Shown piece by piece: positions 35,213 through 43,455 of a stretch of DNA of 64,000 bases. Position 1 is the first letter of the stretch. Each line of letters begins with the position of its first letter. Location: assembly GCA_017642855.1 (NCBI GenBank), contig JAEPOO010000002.1, positions 143,545 through 207,544 of the forward strand. The letters are read 5' to 3'. Below the pieces are notes generated by a model that saw only the letters and a list, made by a program, of their open reading frames with translations, was not told the DNA's origin and did not search any database. This DNA is from Pseudomonadales bacterium. Its GTDB lineage: Bacteria; Pseudomonadota; Gammaproteobacteria; Pseudomonadales; Azotimanducaceae. A program made the position numbers and the translations under genes.

Positions 35213-36157
35213 GTGCAAAAGACCGCAGTTGTAACAGGAGCAGCTCAGGGAATAGGAAATGCTGTTGCAATCAAATTGCTCTCAGAGGGCTACGACCTTG
35301 CCTTATGTGACGTGAATGGCGAAGCACTCTCGAATGCTGAGGACCAAATGAAATCTAGATTTCCCAGTCGCCGAGTAACGTCAATGAGATGTGACGTTTC
35401 GATCAGAGAAGATGTCCGTAGATTTCGAAATGCTGTTGTAGATGAGCATCAGACCGATTCCATAGAGATGCTGGTGAATAACGCAGGCATCGTCGGAGGC
35501 GTAAGCTTTTTTGTAGATTCAGAGGAGCATTGGCTCAAGACTTTCGATGTCTGTTGGAACGGCGTGTACAATTGTACTCGAGAATTTCGTTCTAACCTCG
35601 TTGCTGCCGAGTTAGCACACATCGTCAATATCAGTAGTGCGAATGGGTATTGGGCTTCCTCAAGTTTTAATACCCCCCTATCCGCGTACAGTACAGCGAA
35701 ATTCGCGGTAAAAGGATTTACCGAGTCATTACTAGTTGATTCGAGGCTCTATGCCAGAAACATCAAGCCGGTATTAGTAATGCTTGGGCAGGTATCTACA
35801 CGACTCTCAGGCAATTCAGCTTCCTACCTGGGGCTCAAGCAACCAACAGACATGTCAGAAGATGAACTAATGGCAGTGCAGAGAACGACAGTTGACCCCA
35901 TGCGGTCAATGCCGATTTCTGAGTTTCGGAACGCCCTTCAAAATAGTTTGTTCGGGGAGAATAGCTCCGCTCCAACCACGCCTAAACAGGCTGCCCAAGA
36001 AATCTGGAAAGCAATTGAAAGAGATGAATGGAGAGTCGTAGTTGGTCCTGGCGCGAGACTGCTTGATAGCGCGGTAAGAGCTGATCCAGATTCGGCCTAT
36101 GAAGAAGGTTTCATTACAAAGCTGATTCAGGAACGTGATGCCGCAGTTGAAACATAA
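35213..36157 (+). CDS. Short-chain dehydrogenase/reductase in inverted orientation (integron cassette)
   Basis: 314 residues. Classical SDR: cofactor motif VVTGAAQGIGNAV (residues 6-18), LVNNAGIVGG, the catalytic Ser in VNISSANG and Tyr-x3-Lys in YSTAKFAVKGF. A C-terminal extension of about 90 residues follows the core. It is the only gene of the array on the plus strand, opposite to the cassette direction. Its TAA stop lies inside the neighbouring attC's R' box (36152-36158). Start is GTG. Substrate unknown. Confidence 0.85.
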   Translation: MQKTAVVTGAAQGIGNAVAIKLLSEGYDLALCDVNGEALSNAEDQMKSRFPSRRVTSMRCDVSIREDVRRFRNAVVDEHQTDSIEMLVNNAGIVGGVSFFVDSEEHWLKTFDVCWNGVYNCTREFRSNLVAAELAHIVNISSANGYWASSSFNTPLSAYSTAKFAVKGFTESLLVDSRLYARNIKPVLVMLGQVSTRLSGNSASYLGLKQPTDMSEDELMAVQRTTVDPMRSMPISEFRNALQNSLFGENSSAPTTPKQAAQEIWKAIERDEWRVVVGPGARLLDSAVRADPDSAYEEGFITKLIQERDAAVET

Positions 36158-36265
36158 CACCCAGTTAAGCGGCAAAGACACCGAGGATCAAAATGTGATT
36201 CACATTTTGACCGCAGGTGCTTCGCCCGAGTGAATGGAATGAGCGACTTCAACTGCATGTTAGGT
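36152..36265 (-). repeat. attC site
   Basis: R' ACATAAC 36152-36158, R'' GTTAGGT 36259-36265, 114 bp. Standard common-type site with the ATGTG-ATT-CACAT centre. Belongs to the alpha/beta hydrolase cassette. Confidence 0.9.
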
Positions 36266-37213
36266 TGCGCTCTCTAGAATTGATGAAAGCCATGAACTCA
36301 TGTCTTCAATTACGATGTCTAGCCGCGAATTTCCGTCTTGATCTAGATACCCGTGGTCTAGGTCTTCGTACCTGAGGAATTCTACATTGTTCATCCCTCT
36401 CTTTCTGAGGCTTTCCACGAGCTTCTTAGCCCCGGTTGCGGAAACGTTCGTGTCATTGCCTCCCTGAACAGCCAGAATGGGTGCGTTCACTTGACTAAGT
36501 GTTGCAAGCGAGTCAAACCTCAACAATTCACTCCAATATGAATAGGAATGTCCACTCGCAAACTTCGACTGAGTTGGATTGTCTTTCATTTCCTGAAAAA
36601 GAGATCGTACTTTCGAAAGTTCTGCATCACGTATATCACCATCTACATCACCAAATGAGCTTTCGATAGAACTCATCAAGTCCGTTTCAAAGCGTCTAGA
36701 ACCGAAACTAAATATGATTAAAGCCTTTGTGTCTGGGTATATTGATGCAAGTTGGCTAGCCACGTTGGAGCCTACGGAACCACCTACAATAACGATGTTT
36801 CCATTCCACCAACTCGCAGTTTTTTGTAGCTGCGATAGAACGGAAAGAGCATCCAGCACGCGTTGACTAATTGAATTGTGAACTAGATAGTCTTTGGGAC
36901 AATCCGATCTACCTTCATCCGAAAGATATGGCAAATCAGCTGTAATGCCGTATTTTTCAATTAGCAGGATCGGTAAGTCACGAGCAACTCCAACCATTGA
37001 GTTCATATTTACGATCGAGTTGCAGTCGGAACCATGAAAAAAGAGTAACAACGGTTTGTCTTCTAATATCGGAGTGTCACCCAGGTTCTGAAGATAGTAC
37101 GTAATCTGTGAACCATCAGCCCGCACGCTATGCATCGCCAGCTCAGCGCTAGCATTGCCAAGTGGTAGAACTAGCAACAGAAACAACGATATCCAGCGCA
37201 TGCGATCGAGCAA
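36260..37213 (-). CDS. Exported alpha/beta hydrolase (integron cassette)
   Basis: 317 residues (or 313 from the internal Met at residue 5). A signal peptide is present (MRWISLFLLLVLPLGNASA), so the enzyme is exported. The hydrolase core shows LLLFFHGSDC (oxyanion region), the nucleophile elbow VGGSVGSNV with Ser, an Asp in AVQGGNDTNVS and His in EDLDHGYLD. It may act on an ester or lactone outside the cytoplasm. TAA stop lies in the R'' box; the start touches the R' box of the next site. Confidence 0.8.
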   Translation of the reverse strand: MLDRMRWISLFLLLVLPLGNASAELAMHSVRADGSQITYYLQNLGDTPILEDKPLLLFFHGSDCNSIVNMNSMVGVARDLPILLIEKYGITADLPYLSDEGRSDCPKDYLVHNSISQRVLDALSVLSQLQKTASWWNGNIVIVGGSVGSNVASQLASIYPDTKALIIFSFGSRRFETDLMSSIESSFGDVDGDIRDAELSKVRSLFQEMKDNPTQSKFASGHSYSYWSELLRFDSLATLSQVNAPILAVQGGNDTNVSATGAKKLVESLRKRGMNNVEFLRYEDLDHGYLDQDGNSRLDIVIEDMSSWLSSILESAT

Positions 37214-37314
37214 CCTAACACCCAGTTAGGCGGCCGCGCTGAAGCGCGTAGCGCTGATTGGAGCGGTCCGAGGTTGCGGCGCGAGCCGCGTGCGACTTCA
37301 ACTGCATGTTATGT
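37213..37314 (-). repeat. attC site
   Basis: R' ACCTAAC 37213-37219, R'' GTTATGT 37308-37314, 102 bp. GC-rich interior (AGCGCG...GCGCTG) partly shared with the site at 29794. Belongs to the 288-residue membrane protein cassette. Confidence 0.88.
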
Positions 37315-38175
37315 TTCGTCTTGGCTCTCAAGTAAGTCTATGAGCTTCTCGTATTCAAACTGCACTAGCAACAGCAAATTCTCGTCTTTAAACTGAAATT
37401 CGCGAGTGTAACGTAGGACTTCAACCTTGGAGAAAGTCCCGTAATCCAACGTACACCTCATCAGGTTTTTTTGCCCTTCTGGAATCGGACCAGATCTAGA
37501 GCACGCTGAACTAGGTGGCGATTTGTCCCGAATGTAGTGGAATGTCTTTCCGTATACGGTCCCTTTTGTATCCGGCTCCTCGAGGGAAACGCTGAATATT
37601 TCGCTTTTCGCGGCGAAAACCGCTCTCAACCGGTCAGTTTCTCTCGTTCGGTGTTCTTCTTCACTCCGGAGCAACTCAATGACGTTGTTGAGGTATACCC
37701 CATACTGCTCTTCAATCACGTCATGGTTCAAATAGCTGGGCATATTTCGTTCAGGAATAACCACCAGGTAAGAAGTTACGCATATGGCCAGCACAACAGT
37801 CGGTGCTATTAACAGCTTCCATTTGAATTCAATCGCTTCGTTTAACGTAACAAACTTGAGAGATATTAAGCCTGCGATGACACCGGTAACTAGAAATGAG
37901 GGGAATACATACCTTGCAAATTGAATGTAGTAACCCAATTCGGGCATAGCGAGCAAAACCCCATGCGGCACCAATGCGGTCATAATTGTCCCCGCGGGAA
38001 CTAGCATGGGCGATAACCCAAACGTTACTAGACCAATGAAAACAAACCGTCGAACGCTCGCGCTCATTTCAAAGAGCCTAAGTAGCCTCCAGGCGGCCCA
38101 TATAATGAGGAGTATCAATAAAGCGGGAGCGAAATAAAACGATGCAAAAAGGAGATATACACTAACGTTAGACAT
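37309..38175 (-). CDS. Membrane protein with soluble C-terminal half (integron cassette)
   Basis: 288 residues. Four hydrophobic segments lie in the first 150 residues (about 7-32, 42-68, 90-108, 122-142). The rest is charged and soluble, rich in Glu and Arg, with a Cys pair in SSACSRSG and LMRCTLDYG that could form a disulfide. Topology suggests the soluble part is periplasmic. No family recognised. TAA stop is in R'' of its attC. Confidence 0.6.
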   Translation of the reverse strand: MSNVSVYLLFASFYFAPALLILLIIWAAWRLLRLFEMSASVRRFVFIGLVTFGLSPMLVPAGTIMTALVPHGVLLAMPELGYYIQFARYVFPSFLVTGVIAGLISLKFVTLNEAIEFKWKLLIAPTVVLAICVTSYLVVIPERNMPSYLNHDVIEEQYGVYLNNVIELLRSEEEHRTRETDRLRAVFAAKSEIFSVSLEEPDTKGTVYGKTFHYIRDKSPPSSACSRSGPIPEGQKNLMRCTLDYGTFSKVEVLRYTREFQFKDENLLLLVQFEYEKLIDLLESQDET

Positions 38176-38203
38176 TGTTCACAGCACGAACACGCATAAA
38201 GAA

Positions 38204-38332
38204 ACATAACACCCAGTTAAGCGGCGAAGCGGTCCGACGTCTCGGCGCCGAGGATCAAAATGTGATTCACATTTTGACCGCAGGTGCTTCGTCCGAGCGA
38301 ATGAAATGAGCGGCTTCAACTGCATGTTAGGC
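38204..38332 (-). repeat. attC site
   Basis: R' ACATAAC 38204-38210, R'' GTTAGGC 38326-38332, 129 bp. Common type with the additional GCGGTCCGACG arm. Confidence 0.9.
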
Positions 38333-38812
38333 AGCTCCTTGGTGTTTCAGGCCTTCAACAACTCGATTCATAATCTTGTTCAGATAGAAACCTCCAATAG
38401 TAAGTATCACAAATATGGATATCAGAGAACTACTTGGAAAACGAACAGCAAACTCTGAAAACAAGGGAACATGAACAAATATTTCATTCGAAGTAGCAGC
38501 CAACAAGCCGATATACGACCAGGCCATAAACTGATAGTGGAGATAGACCCAGGAATTAAACTTGTGTCGAAATAGTGCAACCCCAACACCTAAAGTTATG
38601 CACAGGAGGCTTACAATTGACGCTACATGAAATATGCCGAAGCCGTCGAACAACTCAAATAGTCCGAAGGACGTAAAGCAAAGAGCGTACATCGAAACAA
38701 CATAGATCCGTCCAGCGAGCACATGTTTCACAGTACCCTTTGGTTGTAAAAGCACATACGCACCAAGCAGCAAAGATGCGAAGCCGAAAGTCGTGTGGGT
38801 TATCGCCAGCAC
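38327..38812 (-). CDS. DUF2306-like membrane protein (integron cassette)
   Basis: 161 residues with four to five hydrophobic helices. Histidines typical of the DUF2306 family are seen in THTTFGFASLLLGAYVLLQ, KGTVKHVLAGRIYV and HYQFMAWSYIGLLAA. Family function is unknown; conserved His in membrane helices hints at haem or quinone binding, but that is inference. TAA stop in R''. Confidence 0.68.
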   Translation of the reverse strand: MLAITHTTFGFASLLLGAYVLLQPKGTVKHVLAGRIYVVSMYALCFTSFGLFELFDGFGIFHVASIVSLLCITLGVGVALFRHKFNSWVYLHYQFMAWSYIGLLAATSNEIFVHVPLFSEFAVRFPSSSLISIFVILTIGGFYLNKIMNRVVEGLKHQGAA

Positions 38813-38820
38813 CCTAGGCG

Positions 38821-38952
38821 GCCTAACACCCAGTTAAGCGGCAAAGCGCGGAACAGCCCATTTGCGACAAAATGGCGCAGCCATTCGCAAATGGGCTATG
38901 GAGTGCTGCGTCCGAGCGGCCGCCAAGCCGCGACTTAAACTGCATGTTATGC
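38821..38952 (-). repeat. attC site
   Basis: R' GCCTAAC 38821-38827, R'' GTTATGC 38946-38952, 132 bp. Long perfect-like central hairpin (AGCCCATTTGCG...CGCAAATGGGCT) containing an inner AATGGC...GCCATT. Confidence 0.9.
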
Positions 38953-38959
38953 GACGTCA

Positions 38960-39448
38960 CTATTTTGTTGCATGAATCTTTGCCCAGAAATCTATCTCTG
39001 GAATATCGCACATCATTTCCTCTACCATCGCAGCGAAATCGGCATCGAAATACGAAGAACATAGCTCCCATAGAGATCTACTGCGACTAGTGCCCAGAAT
39101 AAAGTAAATTACATCACGGTAACTCAACCATGCCTTTTCATCTAAGGCGCCAGTCTTGTATTGCATCCACTCATGCTCTCTTGCTCGCATTTGAGCAATT
39201 ATCCAAAACATTAGTTTTGTTTTTTCCTCAAAGCTTGGAGTTTCTTGCTGGGAGAAGTACTTACCCAGTTCTGGGTACTGTACAAATAAGTAGACACCGT
39301 TCAGGTCTGTGTTTACTTGGGCCTGACGTGAATCAGATCGAAGGGCAGCTGAACCTTGATGGACCTGCAAGGCCACGTAAATAATCGTGATGACAACTAC
39401 AAGGTTGCCAAAAATTTCCGCGATGTTTGCGAGTTGCTCTAAATTCAA
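38960..39448 (-). CDS. Single-pass membrane protein of unknown function (integron cassette)
   Basis: 162 residues. One N-terminal hydrophobic segment (IFGNLVVVITIIYVALQV, about residues 11-28) is followed by a helical cytoplasmic-type domain with many Trp and Tyr (FWIIAQMRAREHEWMQY). The start is TTG 39448 with AGAGGT about 9 bases upstream. Related proteins of this layout occur widely in marine bacteria without known function. Confidence 0.6.
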   Translation of the reverse strand: MNLEQLANIAEIFGNLVVVITIIYVALQVHQGSAALRSDSRQAQVNTDLNGVYLFVQYPELGKYFSQQETPSFEEKTKLMFWIIAQMRAREHEWMQYKTGALDEKAWLSYRDVIYFILGTSRSRSLWELCSSYFDADFAAMVEEMMCDIPEIDFWAKIHATK

Positions 39449-39543
39449 TACATTTACCTCTTTAAGTTACCTACCCACGTCGACACCTCGAAATACAGAA
39501 TCGGTATTTTCTTATGGGTCCGAGACCTCGGCAGTTGGCAGGC

Positions 39544-39657
39544 GCATAACACCCAGTTAAGCGGCGAAGACGCCGAGGATCAAATTGTGGTTCACAATTT
39601 GACCGCAGGTGCTTCGTCCGAGCGAATGGAATGAGCGGCTTCAACTGCATGTTAGGT
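39544..39657 (-). repeat. attC site
   Basis: R' GCATAAC 39544-39550, R'' GTTAGGT 39651-39657, 114 bp. Central hairpin TCAAATTGTG-GTT-CACAATTTGA, changed on both arms compared with the common type. Confidence 0.9.
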
Positions 39658-40179
39658 GTCTTCTTCCATCTCGAGAAACTCCCACAGCAAATGAGCAAGA
39701 TCTGCGCAATACAGTGTTGGATTAACGGGATCATATTTTTCGTCGAAATCTCCGAATGCGAAACTGATCCATTTATCTTCTACGTGGATGTTCTGAACAG
39801 AATCGCGCCCATCGTGGATGGAGGAAACCACCTGCATCAGCATATCAAGTTGAGCTTGAAAGATTACTTTACTCAATGCGGTGGGATCTGCATTTGATTC
39901 TGATAACGATATGTAAGCGTGCTCCGTTTGAGTTGCTGAACGACGTCTTCTTGAGACCCTTTCACTAATTCGTTTCGCTGATTCATTTAGCCAGTTCGGA
40001 TTGTCCCGATTTTCATAGAATCCTCTTTTCAAAGAACCTAGCAACCAACAGATCTCTAGACATTGTCCATTTAAGTCTCCGTTCTTTTCGCGTTCGATCC
40101 AAGCTTCCTGGTTTTCAACACCAGCGTAGTCGAGCACTTGCTTAAGTGTGCTGACACGTTCGTCAGACATGTTGGACAC
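39652..40179 (-). CDS. Soluble protein of unknown function (integron cassette)
   Basis: 175 residues, acidic, no signal peptide or membrane segment. It has helical regions (LKQVLDYAGVENQEAWI), an Arg-rich stretch (RVSRRRRSATQTEH) and a C-terminal FGDFDEKYDPVNPTLYCADL. No family recognised. TAA stop lies in R'' and the ATG lies next to the R' box of the next site. Confidence 0.6.
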   Translation of the reverse strand: MSNMSDERVSTLKQVLDYAGVENQEAWIEREKNGDLNGQCLEICWLLGSLKRGFYENRDNPNWLNESAKRISERVSRRRRSATQTEHAYISLSESNADPTALSKVIFQAQLDMLMQVVSSIHDGRDSVQNIHVEDKWISFAFGDFDEKYDPVNPTLYCADLAHLLWEFLEMEEDT

Positions 40180-40321
40180 CTAACACCCAGTTAAGCGGCG
40201 TGTCACGGAACGTGCCGTTTGGAGATAAATTGGCGAAGCCATTTCCAAACGGTGTGTGGAGTGGCACGGCCGAGTGACGGAGCCCGTAGGGCGGAGAAAC
40301 GACTTCAACTGCATGTTAGGC
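40178..40321 (-). repeat. attC site
   Basis: R' ACCTAAC 40178-40184, R'' GTTAGGC 40315-40321, 144 bp. Central hairpin CCGTTTGGAGA...TCCAAACGG with inner TTGGCGAAGCCA. Confidence 0.9.
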
Positions 40322-40768
40322 GGCCCTCGCAGCTAGATTCTTTTGTAACACTACCTTCAAAACGTCGCGGTCCAAGTAGGTCCCGGTGATGTTAAAACCA
40401 GCACGGATGTTGGTTATTAACATCGCGTGATTATCGCCTGTGGTAACAGCGGTGATCGTATGGAAGCCATTGTCCAGACACCAAGAATGTTGAGCCTCAG
40501 TAAGTTCCTGGGCTAATCCTTTCCTTCGATGCGTTGGAGCGACCATACCCATCCAGCTTTGAAAGTAGCCGACACGTTCGCCAAAACCCAGCTTGAATCC
40601 AACTAGGTCTTCTTCGCAGTATGCAAGACAGGAAAGAACAATATCGCGGCCGTTCATGCTGCTAGCCAAATCATAGCCATCAAACATACCTGCAGTTCTA
40701 GCTAATGATTCGATGGCTGGTGCGTGCTCTCTTGGATAACCCTCAACGGTTTCGAAACGAAATTTCAT
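40316..40768 (-). CDS. GNAT acetyltransferase (integron cassette)
   Basis: 150 residues from ATG 40768. GNAT core: WMGMVAPTHRRKGLAQELTE is the acetyl-CoA loop, and HAMLITNIRAGFNITGTYL the C-terminal element. The N-terminal KFRFETVEGYPREHAPA is of the predicted-acetyltransferase type. Substrate unknown. The longer frame to 40840 would run through the preceding attC and is rejected. TAA stop in R''. Confidence 0.82.
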   Translation of the reverse strand: MKFRFETVEGYPREHAPAIESLARTAGMFDGYDLASSMNGRDIVLSCLAYCEEDLVGFKLGFGERVGYFQSWMGMVAPTHRRKGLAQELTEAQHSWCLDNGFHTITAVTTGDNHAMLITNIRAGFNITGTYLDRDVLKVVLQKNLAARAA

Positions 40769-40786
40769 CTCAACGCACCCTATGCC

Positions 40787-40912
40787 GCCTAACACCTGGT
40801 TAAGCGGCAGACATGAGAGGCGCTCAAATTGCGAAAGCAATTTGTGTGACGCTTATGGCTGTCCGAGTGACGGAGCCGAAGGCGGAGGAGCGGCTTCAAC
40901 CACATGTTATGT
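40787..40912 (-). repeat. attC site
   Basis: R' GCCTAAC 40787-40793, R'' GTTATGT 40906-40912, 126 bp. Central hairpin CAAATTG...CAATTTG; nearly the same sequence as 31531-31656. Confidence 0.9.
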
Positions 40913-40923
40913 GCCTGGCTCGT

Positions 40924-41355
40924 TCATTTTGATTCCCACAACTCAATCGGATTCCCTTCGGGATCGTATAGCCTTGCAAATCGTCCATTAGGATACTCTT
41001 GCGGGTCAATTACGACGCTAATTCCTGCTTCCCTCAACTGCGCAGTCATCGCATCAAGATCAGACACCCTAAAGTTAACCATCCACATCTTGTGCTCCTT
41101 CCCAAAGTATTCAGTATCTTGGTTAAAGGGTGCAAAAACTGTTGGACCTGCTTCTTGCCTCCAGGGCTGTTGCTCGTAGTTAGATGGGACCAGCGACACG
41201 CCTAGGTGCTCTTCATACCACTTCGCTAAAGTTCCCGGATTCTCTGCACGGAAGAACAGCCCACCGATCCCAACTACCTTCTCTTTTTCCGGTCTATCCT
41301 GTCCTAGAGTAGATATGGTCGTAAGGAGAGCTATTAAGATTAGCGCTTTTCTCAT
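40924..41355 (-). CDS. Exported VOC/glyoxalase-fold protein (integron cassette)
   Basis: 143 residues from ATG 41355, beginning MRKALILIALLTTISTLGQ, a signal peptide, which is unusual for this fold. The VOC domain follows: VVGIGGLFFRAENPGTLAKWYEEHLG, MVNFRVSDLDAMTAQLREAG and the C-terminal YDPEGNPIELWE that normally provides a metal Glu. It may detoxify or bind a small molecule in the periplasm. Ends 11 bp before R''. Confidence 0.8.
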   Translation of the reverse strand: MRKALILIALLTTISTLGQDRPEKEKVVGIGGLFFRAENPGTLAKWYEEHLGVSLVPSNYEQQPWRQEAGPTVFAPFNQDTEYFGKEHKMWMVNFRVSDLDAMTAQLREAGISVVIDPQEYPNGRFARLYDPEGNPIELWESK

Positions 41356-41390
41356 AGTGATCCTTTCAGGTGAGATTTGCTCGCGAGGGC

Positions 41391-41531
41391 ACATAACACC
41401 TGCTTAAGCGGCGCAGCGAAGTGGCGGCCAATTGCGACAGAATGGCGGAGCCATTCGCAACTGGCTGACGCTTTGCTGAGCCCGAATGGAGTGACCGAAG
41501 GGAACGCAATGACTTCAAGCACATGTTATGT
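41391..41531 (-). repeat. attC site
   Basis: R' ACATAAC 41391-41397, R'' GTTATGT 41525-41531, 141 bp. Central hairpin GCCAATTGCGA...TCGCAACTGGC with inner ATGGCGGAGCCAT. Confidence 0.9.
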
Positions 41532-42080
41532 GGCGGCAGGTGTCCATGCATACAACAATACATCTGTCACTTCTCCGGGGCTAAGATTAGGAAATTCCAT
41601 ATAATTCTTAAGTCTGCCCTCAAATTCAAAATCGCATTTCTCCATCACCCGCGCCGAGTGTTCATGCTCATAGTGGCAGTATGCAAATAGTCGTTGCACA
41701 CCAAGATCATGCGCGAGGCTGACAATTGCCTTCAGAGATTCAGTGGCGTATCCCTTACCCCATTCGTTTTTCGTAAGTACATATCCCGTCGTAGCAAGTT
41801 TTGGATTAATCAAATCAAAACCTGTACTGCCAATTACAGAGCCTGTTGCTCGATCTGTAATTAGAAACGCGCCCCCTGAGACCCCTTTCCATTCTTCCAC
41901 CCAAGCATCTACGACCTGCTCAGTCGTCGCCATGGACTCATGTCTAGGCCAAGACATATAGGTCGCTACATCTGGATCATTTGCCCAATGCTGAAAAACG
42001 TAGGTGGCATCGTCCAGACGAGGTCTCCTCAACACCAAGCGATCAGTCACCAATGTCTCGGGTATCTCGCTATTCGACAT
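41526..42080 (-). CDS. RimJ/RimL-type GNAT acetyltransferase (integron cassette)
   Basis: 184 residues from ATG 42080. The opening IPETLVTDRLVLRRPRLDDA and the pattern TTGYVLTKNEWGKGYATESL (acetyl-CoA loop), then HEHSARVMEKCDFEFEGRLKNY, are typical of RimJ/RimL-like enzymes that acetylate protein N-termini or small amines. Substrate unknown. TAA stop in R''; the start lies 5 bp from the preceding R' box. Confidence 0.88.
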   Translation of the reverse strand: MSNSEIPETLVTDRLVLRRPRLDDATYVFQHWANDPDVATYMSWPRHESMATTEQVVDAWVEEWKGVSGGAFLITDRATGSVIGSTGFDLINPKLATTGYVLTKNEWGKGYATESLKAIVSLAHDLGVQRLFAYCHYEHEHSARVMEKCDFEFEGRLKNYMEFPNLSPGEVTDVLLYAWTPAAT

Positions 42081-42085
42081 GAGCC

Positions 42086-42226
42086 ACATAACACCTGGTT
42101 AAGCGGCACAGCGAGGTAACGCGGAGCTGCGGCAAAATGGCGAAGCCATTCGTAGCTTTGTGTTGGCTTGCTGTGGCCGAGCAATGGAGCCGTAGGCGAA
42201 ATTGCGGCTTCAACCACATGTTATAC
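42086..42226 (-). repeat. attC site
   Basis: R' ACATAAC 42086-42092, R'' GTTATAC 42220-42226, 141 bp. Central hairpin AGCTGCGGCAAAATGGCG...CCATTCGTAGCT. Confidence 0.9.
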
Positions 42227-42604
42227 GTCGCCCCCAATATAATCTCTTGTTTGAAGAACACGTGCTTTCTGTTCTGCTTTTATCTCTTTCCAAGTACGAC
42301 CCTGCTCAATACCCGAGATTCGTTCTTCATACTTTGCTGTTGTTCGAAGGAGAACTTCTTTCATTGTTATGCCCTCTTCTGCAGCCAAGCAATTCACTAA
42401 GTTTAGATAGTCCCAGAGAACATCACCTAACTCATCTGTAAGTTCATCCGAGTTTCCTTTACCGATTTCGGCCTCGACCTCATCAATTTCGTTTCTGAGT
42501 TCTACCAGGTATGTGGAACTACCATCTGACCAGGAAGAAGACTGGTCGATTTGTGATTTTCGATCTACGAGATCCAAAAGCCTTTCTAAATTCAACTCAG
42601 ACAT
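42221..42604 (-). CDS. MazG-like nucleotide pyrophosphohydrolase (integron cassette)
   Basis: 127 residues. The MazG-type motif pattern is visible: LRNEIDEVEAEI (ExxE) and DELTDELGDVLWDYLNLV (ExxD), with the metal-binding acidic residues. Such enzymes hydrolyse (d)NTPs and can act on alarmones or as phage-defence effectors; the role here is inference. TAA stop in R''. Confidence 0.82.
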   Translation of the reverse strand: MSELNLERLLDLVDRKSQIDQSSSWSDGSSTYLVELRNEIDEVEAEIGKGNSDELTDELGDVLWDYLNLVNCLAAEEGITMKEVLLRTTAKYEERISGIEQGRTWKEIKAEQKARVLQTRDYIGGDV

Positions 42605-42621
42605 TCTGATACCAAAGGGAC

Positions 42622-42735
42622 GTATAACACCCAGTTAAGCGGCGAAGTCGCCGAGGATCAAAATGTGATTCACATTTTGATCCCAGGTGCTTCGCCCGAG
42701 TGAGCGTAGCGAACGATTTAAACTGCATGTTAGAC
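42622..42735 (-). repeat. attC site
   Basis: R' GTATAAC 42622-42628, R'' GTTAGAC 42729-42735, 114 bp. Common type, ATGTG-ATT-CACAT centre. Confidence 0.9.
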
Positions 42736-43338
42736 GCCTCTCTCGAATACAAGCCTTGCCCATTTTACGGCATCTTTTCCAGGCATCAGGCTCGACTGAT
42801 TTTCGATCCGAAAAATGCAGGACAAACCGAACTTGGATGCTGTGGCGATTGTTTCTTCGACATTTGTGGGAAAAAGGTGAGTTCCGGCACCTGCAGGACC
42901 ATTGCGAAGAGAGATCGCACATCGTCCACCTTCTAGAAGGAGATGGGATACTCGCTCAAGAGACGCCATTCGCTCAGCTGCGCTAAGGTGATGCCAAACA
43001 CCATCGATTAGAACGAACTCGAACGTCCAACCAGTTTCCATCGAAGCTAAAGATGGAAGGCTGTCGTTCGCCCAACTAATGTTTGAGTCTCGATAATTGT
43101 TCTTAGCTGCTTCAAGGAAATCAGGCATCGGGTCAACCGCTGTTACAGAATGGCCTAACCTTGCCAAGGCTGCGGCGTTTTGCCCGGCTCCGCAACCTGC
43201 ATCTAAAACTCTCGAGGGATTGATCGGTAGAAACGGGATGAAGTCAGCATTTGTCTCTTCGAATGCCAACGATTGGCTGCTCCTCACAAACTCTTCAATC
43301 ACCCGTTCGTACCCTTTCGTTCCTTGAACAGTACGCAT
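42730..43338 (-). CDS. SAM-dependent methyltransferase (integron cassette)
   Basis: 202 residues from ATG 43338. The class I methyltransferase motif I is VLDAGCGAGQNAAALARLG (about residue 44), then VTAVDPMPDFLEAA and the DGVWHHLSAAERMASLERV stretch. Target molecule unknown. TAA stop is in the R'' box. The start lies close to the R' box of the first attC. Confidence 0.85.
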   Translation of the reverse strand: MRTVQGTKGYERVIEEFVRSSQSLAFEETNADFIPFLPINPSRVLDAGCGAGQNAAALARLGHSVTAVDPMPDFLEAAKNNYRDSNISWANDSLPSLASMETGWTFEFVLIDGVWHHLSAAERMASLERVSHLLLEGGRCAISLRNGPAGAGTHLFPTNVEETIATASKFGLSCIFRIENQSSLMPGKDAVKWARLVFERGV

Positions 43339-43341
43339 GGC

Positions 43342-43455
43342 GTCTAACACCCAGTTAAGCGGCGAAGACGCCGAGGATCAAAATGTGATTCACATTTTGA
43401 CCACAGGTGCTTCGCCCGAGCGACTGAAAGGAGCGGCTTAAACTGCATGTTAGGT
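43342..43455 (-). repeat. attC site of the first cassette
   Basis: R' GTCTAAC 43342-43348, R'' GTTAGGT 43449-43455, 114 bp. Common type with the ATGTG-ATT-CACAT hairpin. The first attC after attI. Confidence 0.92.

Noticed and set aside
28828..43455. Regularly spaced similar sequences that might be a CRISPR array
   Set aside because: Repeats are 55-144 bp, imperfect, form hairpins with R'/R'' ends and alternate with protein genes. They are attC sites; no cas genes are present.
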